A DNA stretch of 64,000 bases, taken from contig URDC01000001.1 of NCBI GenBank assembly GCA_900546565.1, positions 1 through 64,000 on the forward strand, in the 5' to 3' direction. This document shows positions 7,768 to 16,205 of this stretch, in pieces. The notes beneath the pieces are model-generated. The model was not told the origin of the DNA. It saw only the letters and a program-made list of their open reading frames with translations, and ran no database searches. Made by a program: the position numbers and the translations under genes. The number at the start of each line of letters is the position of its first letter. Positions within the stretch are counted from its first letter, which is position 1. The stretch comes from an uncultured Opitutales bacterium (lineage in GTDB: Bacteria; Verrucomicrobiota; Verrucomicrobiia; Opitutales; Intestinicryptomonadaceae).

Positions 7768-9948
7768 TTACACCATAAGCAGCTCGAGCATTTTCTTGGC
7801 GGAATCGGCTATTTTAGTGCCGGGGCCGAAGATTGCGCTCGCGCCGTTGTCGAGCAGGAATTTGTAATCCTGTGCGGGAATGACGCCACCGACGACTATC
7901 ATAATGTCTTCGCGCCCGAGCTTTTTAAGCTCTTCGACAAGCTGCGGCAGAAGCGTTTTGTGTCCAGCGGCGAGCGAGCTCATGCCGATGATATGCACGT
8001 CGTTTTCCGCCGCCATTTTCGCGGTTTCGGCGGGCGTCTGGAATAGGGGGCCGACGTCGACGTCGAAACCCAAGTCGGCATAGCCAGTGGCGACAACTTT
8101 CGCCCCTCGGTCGTGTCCGTCCTGCCCCATTTTCGCTATGAGGATTCGCGGCTTGCGCCCCTCCCGAAGCTCGAACTTTTTGATTAAATCGGATATTTCG
8201 TTGACGATTTGCATATTGCCCTTGCCCTTTGTAAGTTCCTTTTCATAGACGCCGCTGATTGAGCGAATTACCGCCTTGTAGCGTCCGAAAACTTTTTCAC
8301 AGGCAAGCGAAATTTCGCCCAAGCTTGCGCGCGCCTTTGCCGCCTCGACGCTCAATTCGAGCAGGTTGCCGTTGCCGGTTTCGGCGCACTTGGTGATTTC
8401 CTCCAAAATCTGGCGCACTTTTGTGTTGTCGCGGTTCTTGCGCAGTTTTTCGAGTTTGCGGATTTGAGCCTCGCGCACGGCGGTATTGTCGATGTCGAGA
8501 ATGTCGAGAGGCTGTTCCTTTGCAAGGCGGTATTTGTTAAGCCCCACAATTGTCTCCGAGCCGCCGTCGATACGCGCCTGACGCCGCGCGGAAGCCTCTT
8601 CGATGCGCAGTTTGGGAAGCCCCGCCTCGATTGCCTTTGTCATTCCGCCGTATTCCTCGACCTCGCGGATGTGCGCCCAAGCGCGGCGGGCAAGCGCACC
8701 CGTGAGGCTTTCGACATAATAAGAACCCGCCCACGGGTCGATTACGCGGCATATGCCCGTCTCGTCCTGCAAGTAAAGCTGGGTATTGCGGGCAATTCGC
8801 GCTGAGAAGTCGGTCGGGAGCGCGATAGCCTCGTCGAGGGCGTTCGTGTGGAGGCTCTGGGTGTGCCCCAATGCCGCGCCCATTGCCTCGATGCAGGTGC
8901 GGGCGACGTTGTTGAAGGGATCTTGTTCGGTCAGAGACCAACCCGAAGTTTGCGAGTGTGTGCGCAGGGCGAGGCTCTTGGGGTCTTTCGGGTCGAAACC
9001 CTTGACGATTTTCGCCCAAAGCATACGCGCGGCGCGCATTTTTGCGACTTCCATAAAGTAGTTTTTGCCGATTGCCCAGAAGAATGAAAGTCGCGGCGCA
9101 AACTGGTCGACTTTAAGCCCAGCCTTCTGTCCCTCGCGCAAATATTCGAGACCGTCGGCGAGAGTGTATGCCATTTCCAAGTCGGCGGTTGCGCCAGCCT
9201 CCTGCATGTGGTATCCCGAAATCGAAATGCTGTTGAATTTGGGCATATTTTTGGAGGTGTAGGCGAAAATGTCGCCGATGATTTTCATAGAGGGAGTCGG
9301 AGGATAGATATAGGTGTTGCGCACCATAAACTCCTTCAAAATATCGTTCTGGATTGTGCCCGCAAGCTGTTCGAGTTTTGCGCCCTGCTCCAAGCCCGCG
9401 ACTATGTAAAACGCCATAATGGGCAGAACCGCGCCGTTCATCGTCATTGAAACGGAGACCTGCGAGAGCGGAATTTTGTCGAAGAGCACTTCCATATCCA
9501 TAATGGAATCGACGGCCACGCCCGCCTTGCCGACATCGCCGACTACGCGCGGGTGGTCGGAGTCGTAACCGCGGTGGGTTGCAAGGTCGAAGGCGATTGA
9601 AAGCCCCTTCTGCCCCGCGGCGAGGTTGCGGCGGTAGAAGGCGTTTGACTCTTCCGCAGTAGAAAAGCCCGCGTATTGGCGCACCGTCCATGGGCGCACT
9701 ACATACATTGTCGCGTAGGGCCCGCGCAGGTTGGGCGCGATGCCCGCGGTGAAGTCGAGGTGTTCCAAGCCCCCGTAATCGGCTTTTGTGTAGACGGGCT
9801 TGACTTCGATTTGCTCCATAGTCTCGCTCATGAGCTCGTCGAGTTTTTTGCCCGTGTTTTTTTCTACGTCCGCAGTCCACTTTTCAAGCGAGACGTCGGC
9901 GGGCGCGAATTCGAACGGAACTTTTGTGAAATCGGGATTTTTACTCAT
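7768..9948 (-). CDS. mutB: Methylmalonyl-CoA mutase large (catalytic) subunit
   Basis: About 726 residues from the ATG at 9948, which has an AGGAAA Shine-Dalgarno; a longer in-frame reading would run back into the upstream gene. The N-terminal TIM barrel carries TMYVVRPWTVRQYAGFSTAEESNAFY-type sequence and the QTSGWSLTEQDPFNN substrate region. The C-terminal cobalamin-binding domain (about residue 590 on) has the base-off motif GQDGHDRGAK (DxHxxG) and an SSLAAGHKTLLPQL segment. It interconverts (R)-methylmalonyl-CoA and succinyl-CoA. It lies 17 bp after the small subunit. No epimerase or MeaB chaperone gene is in the window. Confidence 0.95.
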   Translation of the reverse strand: MSKNPDFTKVPFEFAPADVSLEKWTADVEKNTGKKLDELMSETMEQIEVKPVYTKADYGGLEHLDFTAGIAPNLRGPYATMYVVRPWTVRQYAGFSTAEESNAFYRRNLAAGQKGLSIAFDLATHRGYDSDHPRVVGDVGKAGVAVDSIMDMEVLFDKIPLSQVSVSMTMNGAVLPIMAFYIVAGLEQGAKLEQLAGTIQNDILKEFMVRNTYIYPPTPSMKIIGDIFAYTSKNMPKFNSISISGYHMQEAGATADLEMAYTLADGLEYLREGQKAGLKVDQFAPRLSFFWAIGKNYFMEVAKMRAARMLWAKIVKGFDPKDPKSLALRTHSQTSGWSLTEQDPFNNVARTCIEAMGAALGHTQSLHTNALDEAIALPTDFSARIARNTQLYLQDETGICRVIDPWAGSYYVESLTGALARRAWAHIREVEEYGGMTKAIEAGLPKLRIEEASARRQARIDGGSETIVGLNKYRLAKEQPLDILDIDNTAVREAQIRKLEKLRKNRDNTKVRQILEEITKCAETGNGNLLELSVEAAKARASLGEISLACEKVFGRYKAVIRSISGVYEKELTKGKGNMQIVNEISDLIKKFELREGRKPRILIAKMGQDGHDRGAKVVATGYADLGFDVDVGPLFQTPAETAKMAAENDVHIIGMSSLAAGHKTLLPQLVEELKKLGREDIMIVVGGVIPAQDYKFLLDNGASAIFGPGTKIADSAKKMLELLMV

Positions 9949-9965
9949 AAAAAATTTCCTTTCTT

Positions 9966-12041
9966 TTAGAGGACGCCGAGGTCGGCAAGAACCGCTTTGA
10001 GCGTTTCGTAATTGTTGCTTTTGATGTTCACGCAACCGTCGAGACCGGCGTCTTTATAAGACTGCTCGAAGTCGGGTGCTGGAATGCCCGCCATATAGAC
10101 GACGGCGTTTTTGTCGGCGGCTTTAATCGCGCGGGAGACTGCGGGAACAAGCTCGGGATAGGTATCGTCGGTGGAGCAGATGACGGCGTATTTGCAGCCG
10201 CTTTCGGCAAACGCCTTGGCCGCCGCTTCGGCGTCGGAAAAGCCGTTTGGATAGACGACTTCGAAGCCTCCGACTTCGAAGAAGCCGCGGATGAAGTCTG
10301 CGCGGATTTTGTGTTGGACAAGAGGCCCCATTGTAGCCAGAAAGATTTTCGGCGCGCGCCCCGTCTTTGCCTTGAAATTCGCGCTTGCCTGACGAAGTTT
10401 TTCGAAGTGTTCGACTGCGCGTCGGATTTCGAGGGGGCGGACTTCGAGCGCAGAGCCGCAGTTGCCGAACGCGCCGCGAAGTTGTCCGAGTGTCGCGCCC
10501 GCCTTTGCCGCCTCGACGAATTTTTCGAGCGACTGCGCCGTTGCCGCGAATTTATCGGGCTTTATGTCCGCGTTGCGCGAAGCCGAAACTTCCGCCGAAC
10601 GCGCCGCGAAGATTTCGGAGTAGTCGGGTTGCATTTTTTCGAGCGGCTTTTCCGACATATTCGCGTAGTTGTTCGTGCCCACAACCGAGCTGCGGCGCGA
10701 ATCGAGAAGTTTGCGGCGGGCGGCGGCGGTTTTGGAGACGGCGTCCTGAACGAAGCCCGACTTCAACGCCTCGACGATTCCGCCTACGGACTCGACCGAA
10801 ACGAAAAATTCCCATGCCTTTTGCGCGACTTCGCGCGTGAGAATTTCGACGTAATACGAGCCGCCCGCGGGGTCTACTACGTCGGCGAGGTTGCTTTCCT
10901 CCTGCAAGATGATTTGCTGGTTGCGGGCAATGCGCTCGGAAAATTCGTCGGGAGTGCGCAGAATTTCGTCGAACGCGCCTACGGTCATTGAATCCGAGCC
11001 GCCCAAAACGCCCGAGAATGCCTCGGTCGTGGTGCGCAGCATATTCACATAGGGGTCGAAAACCGTTTTGTTGTAGATTGCCGTGCGGGCGTTCACCCTG
11101 ATTTTACGCGCGTCTTCCGAGCCGCCGAATTCGCCGACAACCTTCGCCCAAAGCGTTCGGACGGCGCGGAACTTGGCGAGTTCTACGAAGAAGTTCGAGC
11201 CTATCGAAAGGCGGAACGCCGTTTGCCGCGCGGCGGTGTCGATGTCCATTCCGCGTTCGAGCATTGCGCGGAGATAGCAGACTGCGGTCGCCATTGCAAC
11301 GCCCAATTCCTCCACCGCGCTTGCACCCGCCGAAGAATACGGCATCGTATCGACGCCTATGCAGCGGAAATCGCGCAGGTTGGCGGCGGCGTAGGCTGCG
11401 GATGCGAACATTTCGTCGAAGGCGCAATCCATGGGACGCGTCTGTTTGCCGTCGGTTGCGAGGACACCTACTGGGTCGAAGTAGAGTGCGCCCGAAACGT
11501 CTTTGCCGACTGCCGCGACAAGTTCGGCGAGAACGCCCGCGGCATCTGTTTTGGTGTGGATATTGATGTCTACGCAATCGGTTGCCACGCCTTTGAGCGC
11601 ATCGGCAAAATCGCGCGAGTTCGAGACCGAAAGTCCGCCGCATCCGACTTCGCCCGCCGCCGAAGCGTCGGCATCGACCCCGTGCGAAGACGGAATGTCC
11701 AAAACGATTTCGACGGAAGTCTGCCCCTTGTTGAGCGCGTCGAGAATTTTTGCGTTGAACTCGGCGGGCGTCGCAGCCGCAAGCTCCTGCGAGATTTTCC
11801 ACGGGCGCGTTTTGTTGCCGTCACTGCGGACGCCGCGGACAAAGTCGCCGAAGCCGGGAAGGGACGGCTCGAAATCGACGTCCTCGCGGTTGTAAATAGG
11901 TTTTAGAATGATACCCTCGGGCGTCTTGGTGAACATTTTTTTGTCGAACGACGCGCCTTTGAGGAGTTTTACGGCCTCGTCAAACCACTGTTTATAGGTG
12001 GCGGGCTGGAATTCGGGGAACAGTTTTTCTTTCTCTTGCAT
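9966..12041 (-). CDS. mutA: Methylmalonyl-CoA mutase small subunit
   Basis: 691 residues, homologous to the large subunit but lacking the cobalamin-ligating DxHxxG. The corresponding C-terminal stretch reads FLATMGPLVQHKIRADFIRGFF, as in non-catalytic small subunits. The N-terminus (FPEFQPATYKQWFDEAVKLLKG) is the interaction region typical of MutA. It is first in a two-gene operon with mutB. A sigma70-like promoter candidate lies about 120 bp upstream. The heterodimer works in the propionyl-CoA/succinyl-CoA pathway, consistent with propionate formation or use. Confidence 0.94.
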   Translation of the reverse strand: MQEKEKLFPEFQPATYKQWFDEAVKLLKGASFDKKMFTKTPEGIILKPIYNREDVDFEPSLPGFGDFVRGVRSDGNKTRPWKISQELAAATPAEFNAKILDALNKGQTSVEIVLDIPSSHGVDADASAAGEVGCGGLSVSNSRDFADALKGVATDCVDINIHTKTDAAGVLAELVAAVGKDVSGALYFDPVGVLATDGKQTRPMDCAFDEMFASAAYAAANLRDFRCIGVDTMPYSSAGASAVEELGVAMATAVCYLRAMLERGMDIDTAARQTAFRLSIGSNFFVELAKFRAVRTLWAKVVGEFGGSEDARKIRVNARTAIYNKTVFDPYVNMLRTTTEAFSGVLGGSDSMTVGAFDEILRTPDEFSERIARNQQIILQEESNLADVVDPAGGSYYVEILTREVAQKAWEFFVSVESVGGIVEALKSGFVQDAVSKTAAARRKLLDSRRSSVVGTNNYANMSEKPLEKMQPDYSEIFAARSAEVSASRNADIKPDKFAATAQSLEKFVEAAKAGATLGQLRGAFGNCGSALEVRPLEIRRAVEHFEKLRQASANFKAKTGRAPKIFLATMGPLVQHKIRADFIRGFFEVGGFEVVYPNGFSDAEAAAKAFAESGCKYAVICSTDDTYPELVPAVSRAIKAADKNAVVYMAGIPAPDFEQSYKDAGLDGCVNIKSNNYETLKAVLADLGVL

Positions 12042-12158
12042 AAATGGCCTTGTGTGGAAGTTTTCCGAAAAGTCGGGCTTAGACGCCGTGCCGAAGCCCG
12101 TTTGTCGGTCGCCGTCGGGATTTTTCCAAGTCCGAAACGGCGGGGAAACCTATGTGGA

Positions 12159-12187
12159 AGTATTGCAGAATTCGGGGCGCGAGTCAA
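12159..12187 (-). promoter_or_regulatory. Candidate sigma70-type promoter for mutAB
   Basis: On the minus strand, TTGACT (12187-12182) and AATACT (12164-12159) are separated by exactly 17 bp. This is 118 bp upstream of the mutA ATG. The -35 matches consensus at five of six positions and the -10 at four of six. I looked in the same leader for a cobalamin riboswitch core and saw none. Confidence 0.45.
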
Positions 12188-12304
12188 GACAAAGAATCCG
12201 AAAAAACAGGCACAATCCCGCCCGAAAACACCGAAAAAATCGGTTGAATTTTTCGCGTCCGTCACTTCAATTATCGGCCTATATCAAAATCTCGATAGGC
12301 GTGT

Positions 12305-13480
12305 ATGGACGACGCATCTAAAAAAAATCTGGGTTACAGAATCGCCGCAAGCTCGTTTTTCTTTATGCAGGGAATCGTGTTTTCGACGTGGACTACGCAC
12401 ATTGCCGACATAAGAACCGAGCTGGGGCTTAGCGAGGTCGATTTGGGCAAGATACTTTTCGGGCTGCCGCTTGGGCAATTTCTGACAATGCCCGTCTCGG
12501 GGTATCTGACGGCTCGGTTTTCGAGCAAACGCTGCATTTTTGCGGGCGCATTGCTGTATCCGCTGTGCCTTTTACTGATAAACGCCGCGGGCAGCATGTG
12601 GGAACTTTTTGCGTGCCTGCTGTGTTTCGGAGTGTGCGCGAATTTGACGAACATCGCAATCAACACGCAGGCGGTATCGGTAGAAAAGCTCTACGGGCGG
12701 TCGATTATGGGCGCGTTCCACGGGACGTGGAGTTTTGCGTGCTTCTGCGGCGGGCTGATTTCGATGGCGTTGCTGCACTTGGGTATACCGATGTCGGCGC
12801 ATTTCGGCATTACAATTTGCATGGCGATTGTAAACTTGGCGGTCTTCGGCAGGCTGCTGTATCCCTTCGACGCCGAAAGAACGCCCAAGGCGGGCGACGA
12901 GGGCAAGACGCGGACGATGTTCACCCCGACGCCGTTTATTCTTATGCTCGGGGCGACGGCGTTCGGCAGTATGAGCTGCGAAGGGACAATGTTCGATTGG
13001 AGCGTAGTGTATTTTAGGGACGTTGTAAGAGTCGCGGACGAAAACAGCACAATGGGCTACATCGCGTTTATGTCGATGATGGCAACGGGCAGGTTTGTGG
13101 CGGACTTTTTCATAAATAAATTCGGCTCAATACGCGTGCTTCAATTTAGCGGGGCAATCATAACAACGGGTATGATGCTGGCAGTGCTGTTTCCGAACGT
13201 ATACGCGGCGACGACGGGATTCTTTATGGTCGGCATAGGAGTGTCGTCGGTCGTGCCTATTTGCTATTCGGCGGCGGGAAAGTCGCAGCGAATGCCCGCG
13301 GGGATTGCAATCGCGACGGTTTCGAGCATAGGCTTTTTGGGATTTCTGCTGGGGCCGCCGCTTATCGGCTTCATTGCGGGCGCGCTGAACCTGCGGTTCT
13401 CGTTCGCGACAATGGCGTTGATTGGATTGCTGGTTTCGATTATCGCGCCGTTTATGCGGTTCAGACTCGGAAAAAATTAA
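12305..13480 (+). CDS. Major facilitator superfamily transporter
   Basis: 391 residues, almost entirely hydrophobic, with about 12 predicted membrane segments in two halves. The loop after segment 2 (SGYLTARFSSKRCIFAGALL) fits the MFS motif A position. Proteins of this layout (FucP/YbjJ-like, with CFGVCANLTNIAINTQAVSVE in segment 4) often carry sugars or act as efflux pumps. No substrate gene is adjacent: mutA is divergent on one side and a FadL-type barrel is downstream. The substrate is not assignable. Confidence 0.82.
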   Translation: MDDASKKNLGYRIAASSFFFMQGIVFSTWTTHIADIRTELGLSEVDLGKILFGLPLGQFLTMPVSGYLTARFSSKRCIFAGALLYPLCLLLINAAGSMWELFACLLCFGVCANLTNIAINTQAVSVEKLYGRSIMGAFHGTWSFACFCGGLISMALLHLGIPMSAHFGITICMAIVNLAVFGRLLYPFDAERTPKAGDEGKTRTMFTPTPFILMLGATAFGSMSCEGTMFDWSVVYFRDVVRVADENSTMGYIAFMSMMATGRFVADFFINKFGSIRVLQFSGAIITTGMMLAVLFPNVYAATTGFFMVGIGVSSVVPICYSAAGKSQRMPAGIAIATVSSIGFLGFLLGPPLIGFIAGALNLRFSFATMALIGLLVSIIAPFMRFRLGKN

Positions 13481-13583
13481 ATGCGCGGTTGTGCGATTTT
13501 TGTTGCATAGAAAATAAAATGTGAAATTATTGGCGGCGATTTTCTGTAATTATAGAAAGTCGCAAATCTTATATTCACATATT

Positions 13584-14795
13584 ATGAAAAAAAGAACAAT
13601 CGCGCTGGGCGCCCTTTTTTGCGCCCACTCAATACTAAGCGCGGCCGGCTTCCAGACTCTGGAACAGGGCGCGTCCAACTTAGGCTCCGCTTTGGCGGGG
13701 GCTACTGTAAACGCCAACGGAGACGCCACCGCGGCGTTCTGGAATCCGTCTGCGGCGTTTAATATCGGGCTCGAAAAGGGCGAAACAAAAGTCGACGTGG
13801 CTGCGAATATCGTAATCTCGAAATTCGACTTCGAAAAAACGAATGCCCCCATAGGCAATAGCGGAGACGCAGGCTGCGTAAGTCCAGTTCCGAATCTTTA
13901 TGCTGCGCATAGACTTTCGGACGACATTATGCTAACGCTATCGGCGTCCGCACCATTCGCCTTGGAGACAAACTACAACGAAGACTGGGCGGGTAGATTC
14001 TGCGCTCTAAAAAGTAACATCACGACACTTGAATTGGCTCCGGGTATCGCCGTAAAAGTCAACGACTTTCTGTCGATTTCGGCAGGGCCCACAATCCAGT
14101 GGCTGCATGCCGAGCTTACCAGTATGCACCCGTTGTATATGAGGGAAATCTCGCTCACTGGTGATAGTTGGTCGGCGGGCGCATTCGCGGGCTTTACCGT
14201 GAATTACGCCGAAGACGGGCGTGTCGGGTTCCAGTGGCGTAGCCAGACCGACCACCACATGAAAGGGAACGCTCACTTGGGTGGAACGATAACAAACCCG
14301 ATTTCGTGCGACTTGACGCTTCCGCATACGTTCACCGTGGGCTGGTATCAGCGTCTGCGCGGCGATTGGAAACGCGTTGCGCTTATGGCGGAATACGCGT
14401 ATACGATGTGGTCGTGCTTCGACGTTCTGGACATTCAGGGCGCAGGTTCTCCGCAACAGGAACAGTGGCGCGACACTTCGCGCGTTGCATTCGGCATACA
14501 CTTCTATCCGACCGACGACGACAATCTTGTAATCCGCCTCGGTTCGGCTTGGGACCAAACGCCGATTAAGGAAGACATCTATCGCCACGCAAGAATCCCC
14601 TGCACCGACCGCATATGGTTCTCGGGCGGCGTCGGATACAAATACGGCAACTGGAACTTCGACGTAGCCTACACCTACATCTACTTCTACGACGACCCGA
14701 AAATGTATGACGACACTATTCCTTCAATGCCTATTGAGGGATATTTTGAAGGGCGCGCGCACGTTGTAGCGGTGCAAGTCGGCTACAAATTCTAA
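13584..14795 (+). CDS. FadL/OmpP1/TodX-family outer-membrane transport protein
   Basis: 403 residues from the ATG at 13584, beginning with a signal peptide (MKKRTIALGALFCAHSILSAA). The mature N-terminus GFQTLEQGASNLGSALAG, then ATVNANGDATAAFWNPSA, is the FadL hatch signature. Alternating aromatic strands follow to a C-terminal Phe (VAVQVGYKF), as expected for BamA-recognised barrels. FadL proteins admit long-chain fatty acids or other hydrophobic compounds across the outer membrane. An upstream in-frame start at 13521 would spoil the signal peptide. An intrinsic terminator follows. Confidence 0.9.
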   Translation: MKKRTIALGALFCAHSILSAAGFQTLEQGASNLGSALAGATVNANGDATAAFWNPSAAFNIGLEKGETKVDVAANIVISKFDFEKTNAPIGNSGDAGCVSPVPNLYAAHRLSDDIMLTLSASAPFALETNYNEDWAGRFCALKSNITTLELAPGIAVKVNDFLSISAGPTIQWLHAELTSMHPLYMREISLTGDSWSAGAFAGFTVNYAEDGRVGFQWRSQTDHHMKGNAHLGGTITNPISCDLTLPHTFTVGWYQRLRGDWKRVALMAEYAYTMWSCFDVLDIQGAGSPQQEQWRDTSRVAFGIHFYPTDDDNLVIRLGSAWDQTPIKEDIYRHARIPCTDRIWFSGGVGYKYGNWNFDVAYTYIYFYDDPKMYDDTIPSMPIEGYFEGRAHVVAVQVGYKF

Positions 14796-14816
14796 GCACA
14801 ACTAAGTGATTAAAAA

Positions 14817-14856
14817 CAAAATGCCGTTGAAAAAAAAGACGGCATTTTTTATTTTT
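14817..14856 (+). terminator. Intrinsic terminator after fadL-type gene
   Basis: ATGCCGT (14821-14827) pairs with ACGGCAT (14839-14845) around an A-rich loop, followed by TTTTTTATTTTT. It lies 25 bp after the barrel gene's stop. Confidence 0.8.
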
Positions 14857-14914
14857 ACTTGACGGGGTAAAAAAAAGCGACACCATTTAGGTTTTTGCAA
14901 ATAATAAAATCGAA

Positions 14915-15196
14915 ATGGGCACGCAAGAAATATCCTGCACACTGACAGTTCAAAACAAGATGGGTATACACGCCCGTCCTGCCGCCATGATTGTGCGAGT
15001 ATCGAACAAATACCCGAACACCGACGTTTTTGTAGAAAAGGACGGAGAGCAGGTAAACGGCAAAAGCATAATGAGCTTGATGATGCTTGCCGCGGGGAAA
15101 GGTTCGGAAATCAAATTCGTAGCCCAGGGCGACGACGCCCAAACAATGCTGAATGAAATTTCTGCTCTTTTCGAGCAGAAATTCGGCGAGGAGTAG
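14915..15196 (+). CDS. ptsH: HPr-like phosphocarrier protein
   Basis: A 93-residue HPr. His19 in MGIHARPAAMIV is the phosphohistidine that receives phosphate from EI, and Ser51 in NGKSIMSLMML aligns with the regulatory Ser46 of Gram-positive HPr. No EI, HPr kinase or sugar EII is nearby. With the separate EIIA gene at 5343 and the EIIA domain at 23502 it suggests a regulatory PTS chain. The last codons and stop lie in a 25-bp sequence that is repeated 42 bp further on. Confidence 0.9.
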   Translation: MGTQEISCTLTVQNKMGIHARPAAMIVRVSNKYPNTDVFVEKDGEQVNGKSIMSLMMLAAGKGSEIKFVAQGDDAQTMLNEISALFEQKFGEE

Positions 15197-15250
15197 TCCG
15201 AGCCAAATTTTGCCGTTAGGCAGAACGGCGAGGAGTAGTCCGAGCCAAAT
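15184..15250 (+). repeat. 25-bp direct repeat spanning the HPr stop codon
   Basis: CGGCGAGGAGTAGTCCGAGC plus CAAAT occurs at 15184-15208 and again at 15226-15250, with a 42-bp period. A shorter third piece (CTCGGCGAGGA) lies near 15273. The spacer forms TGCC-GTTA-GGCA and the sequence after copy 2 forms a CTCCC/GGGGAG hairpin, so the whole 3' region is hairpin-rich. Confidence 0.8.
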
Positions 15251-15527
15251 CCCCTCCCTTTGGGGAGAATTCTCGGCGAGGAAATAATTCCATCGCCAAA
15301 ATTTTGCTTCCGATAGGAAAATTTTTTCGACATTGACACGCTGGCGAGACGTAAAAAATTGCGTTTTGGGAAAGTCAGGCGGGCGTTAAAAAATTTTGGA
15401 TTCTGTAAAAATGTCAACTGCTCGCATTGGTTAAGCGTATAATAGAAGTAAAAAAGCAAAATTTTTAAGATTTTTTGAAAAAAATATCGGTTTTACTCAA
15501 AATTTTGTTGACATTGCTCAAAAAATT
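15251..15527. other. Non-coding stretch between HPr and the structured RNA
   Basis: AT-rich sequence with no convincing reading frame in either direction. It contains a TTGACA at 15334 and a TATAAT at about 15436 without matching partners, and runs of A and T. I see nothing else in it. Confidence 0.5.
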
Positions 15528-15621
15528 GAGAAACTTATTTCCATTATAATACAAAAAGTATTGTAGTAATTTCTCATGTGTGTTGCATCGGATAGGTTTG
15601 CCTATCCGATGTCTTTTTTTT
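15528..15621 (+). ncRNA. Candidate structured RNA / leader with strong terminator
   Basis: Two consecutive hairpins fill this stretch. The first pairs GAGAAA (15528-15533) with TTTCTC (15570-15575) and encloses an ATAATAC/GTATTGT stem. The second is a perfect 11-bp stem CATCGGATAGG/CCTATCCGATG (15586-15596, 15601-15611, loop TTTG) followed by TCTTTTTTTT, an excellent intrinsic terminator. It lies 332 bp after HPr and 190 bp before the 74-residue membrane protein, so it may be a free small RNA or an attenuator. I see TTGACA at 15508 but no well-spaced -10. Confidence 0.4.
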
Positions 15622-15811
15622 ACAGGAATCGGTTGGCGTATTTTTGAATGGTCGGAACTGTCGTGCTTTTTTACATCGATGGAAATCCCTACTGTTTCAC
15701 CATCGGACTTTGGAATGTTTTTTTTACAAAGGCATTCGTGCACTTTTTTTGAAATGCGCACGATTTATACACTTGAAAAATATCCTCGGATACCCCAACA
15801 TAACAACGTAT

Positions 15812-16036
15812 ATGCAAGAATTGGTTTTGGGAGTTTTGTTTATCGTATTGGGGTTGTTTTTCATAACCCGTGCAATTCCGTTTTTTTTGCGCGATGAAGA
15901 TGATTTATACAGCGAATACCGCACAAAATACGACTTAGGGCGAAAAAACTTAAAAAAGTATCTCGCGGTGCGCAGAACGGTGTTTAGCGTTCTGGCTATC
16001 GGATTTCTGACGGCGGCAATGTTTTTTATATTCTAG
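15812..16036 (+). CDS. Small two-helix membrane protein of unknown function
   Basis: 74 residues from the ATG at 15812. Residues about 4-25 (LVLGVLFIVLGLFFITRAIPFF) and about 55-74 (TVFSVLAIGFLTAAMFFIF) are membrane segments. They flank a charged middle RDEDDLYSEYRTKYDLGRKNLKKY. A longer frame begins at 15644, but its first 56 residues are Cys/His/Arg-rich, overlap the transcribed leader and look non-coding. No family recognised. A terminator-type hairpin lies about 110 bp downstream. Confidence 0.6.
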   Translation: MQELVLGVLFIVLGLFFITRAIPFFLRDEDDLYSEYRTKYDLGRKNLKKYLAVRRTVFSVLAIGFLTAAMFFIF

Positions 16037-16144
16037 ACAGTCCGAGCAGTGAAAGTTCCGCAAAATTCGCGCGTTGCGGAAACCTCCTAAAAAAGCGCGT
16101 TGGACGCAAAAAATTCGCGGAATGGGAAAAGCTGCGGCGCGCAT

Positions 16145-16175
16145 AAAAGAGCGCGAAAAAAAATCGCGCTTTTTA
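16145..16175. terminator. Bidirectional intrinsic terminator
   Basis: AGCGCGA (16150-16156) pairs with TCGCGCT (16164-16170), flanked by AAAA on the left and TTTTT on the right, so it can end both the small membrane protein transcript and lpxK from the opposite strand. Confidence 0.75.
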
Positions 16176-16205
16176 AATTGTCCGGCTTAGCGAAAAGTGT
16201 CGCCC

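Noticed and set aside
12042..12304. Cobalamin riboswitch upstream of the methylmalonyl-CoA mutase genes
   Set aside because: A B12-dependent enzyme made this worth checking, but the leader has no recognisable B12-box core; only a promoter candidate is visible.
15644..15811. N-terminal extension of the small membrane protein
   Set aside because: The extra 56 residues are Cys/His/Arg-rich and unconserved in style, and begin just after a terminator; the ATG at 15812 gives a clean membrane protein.
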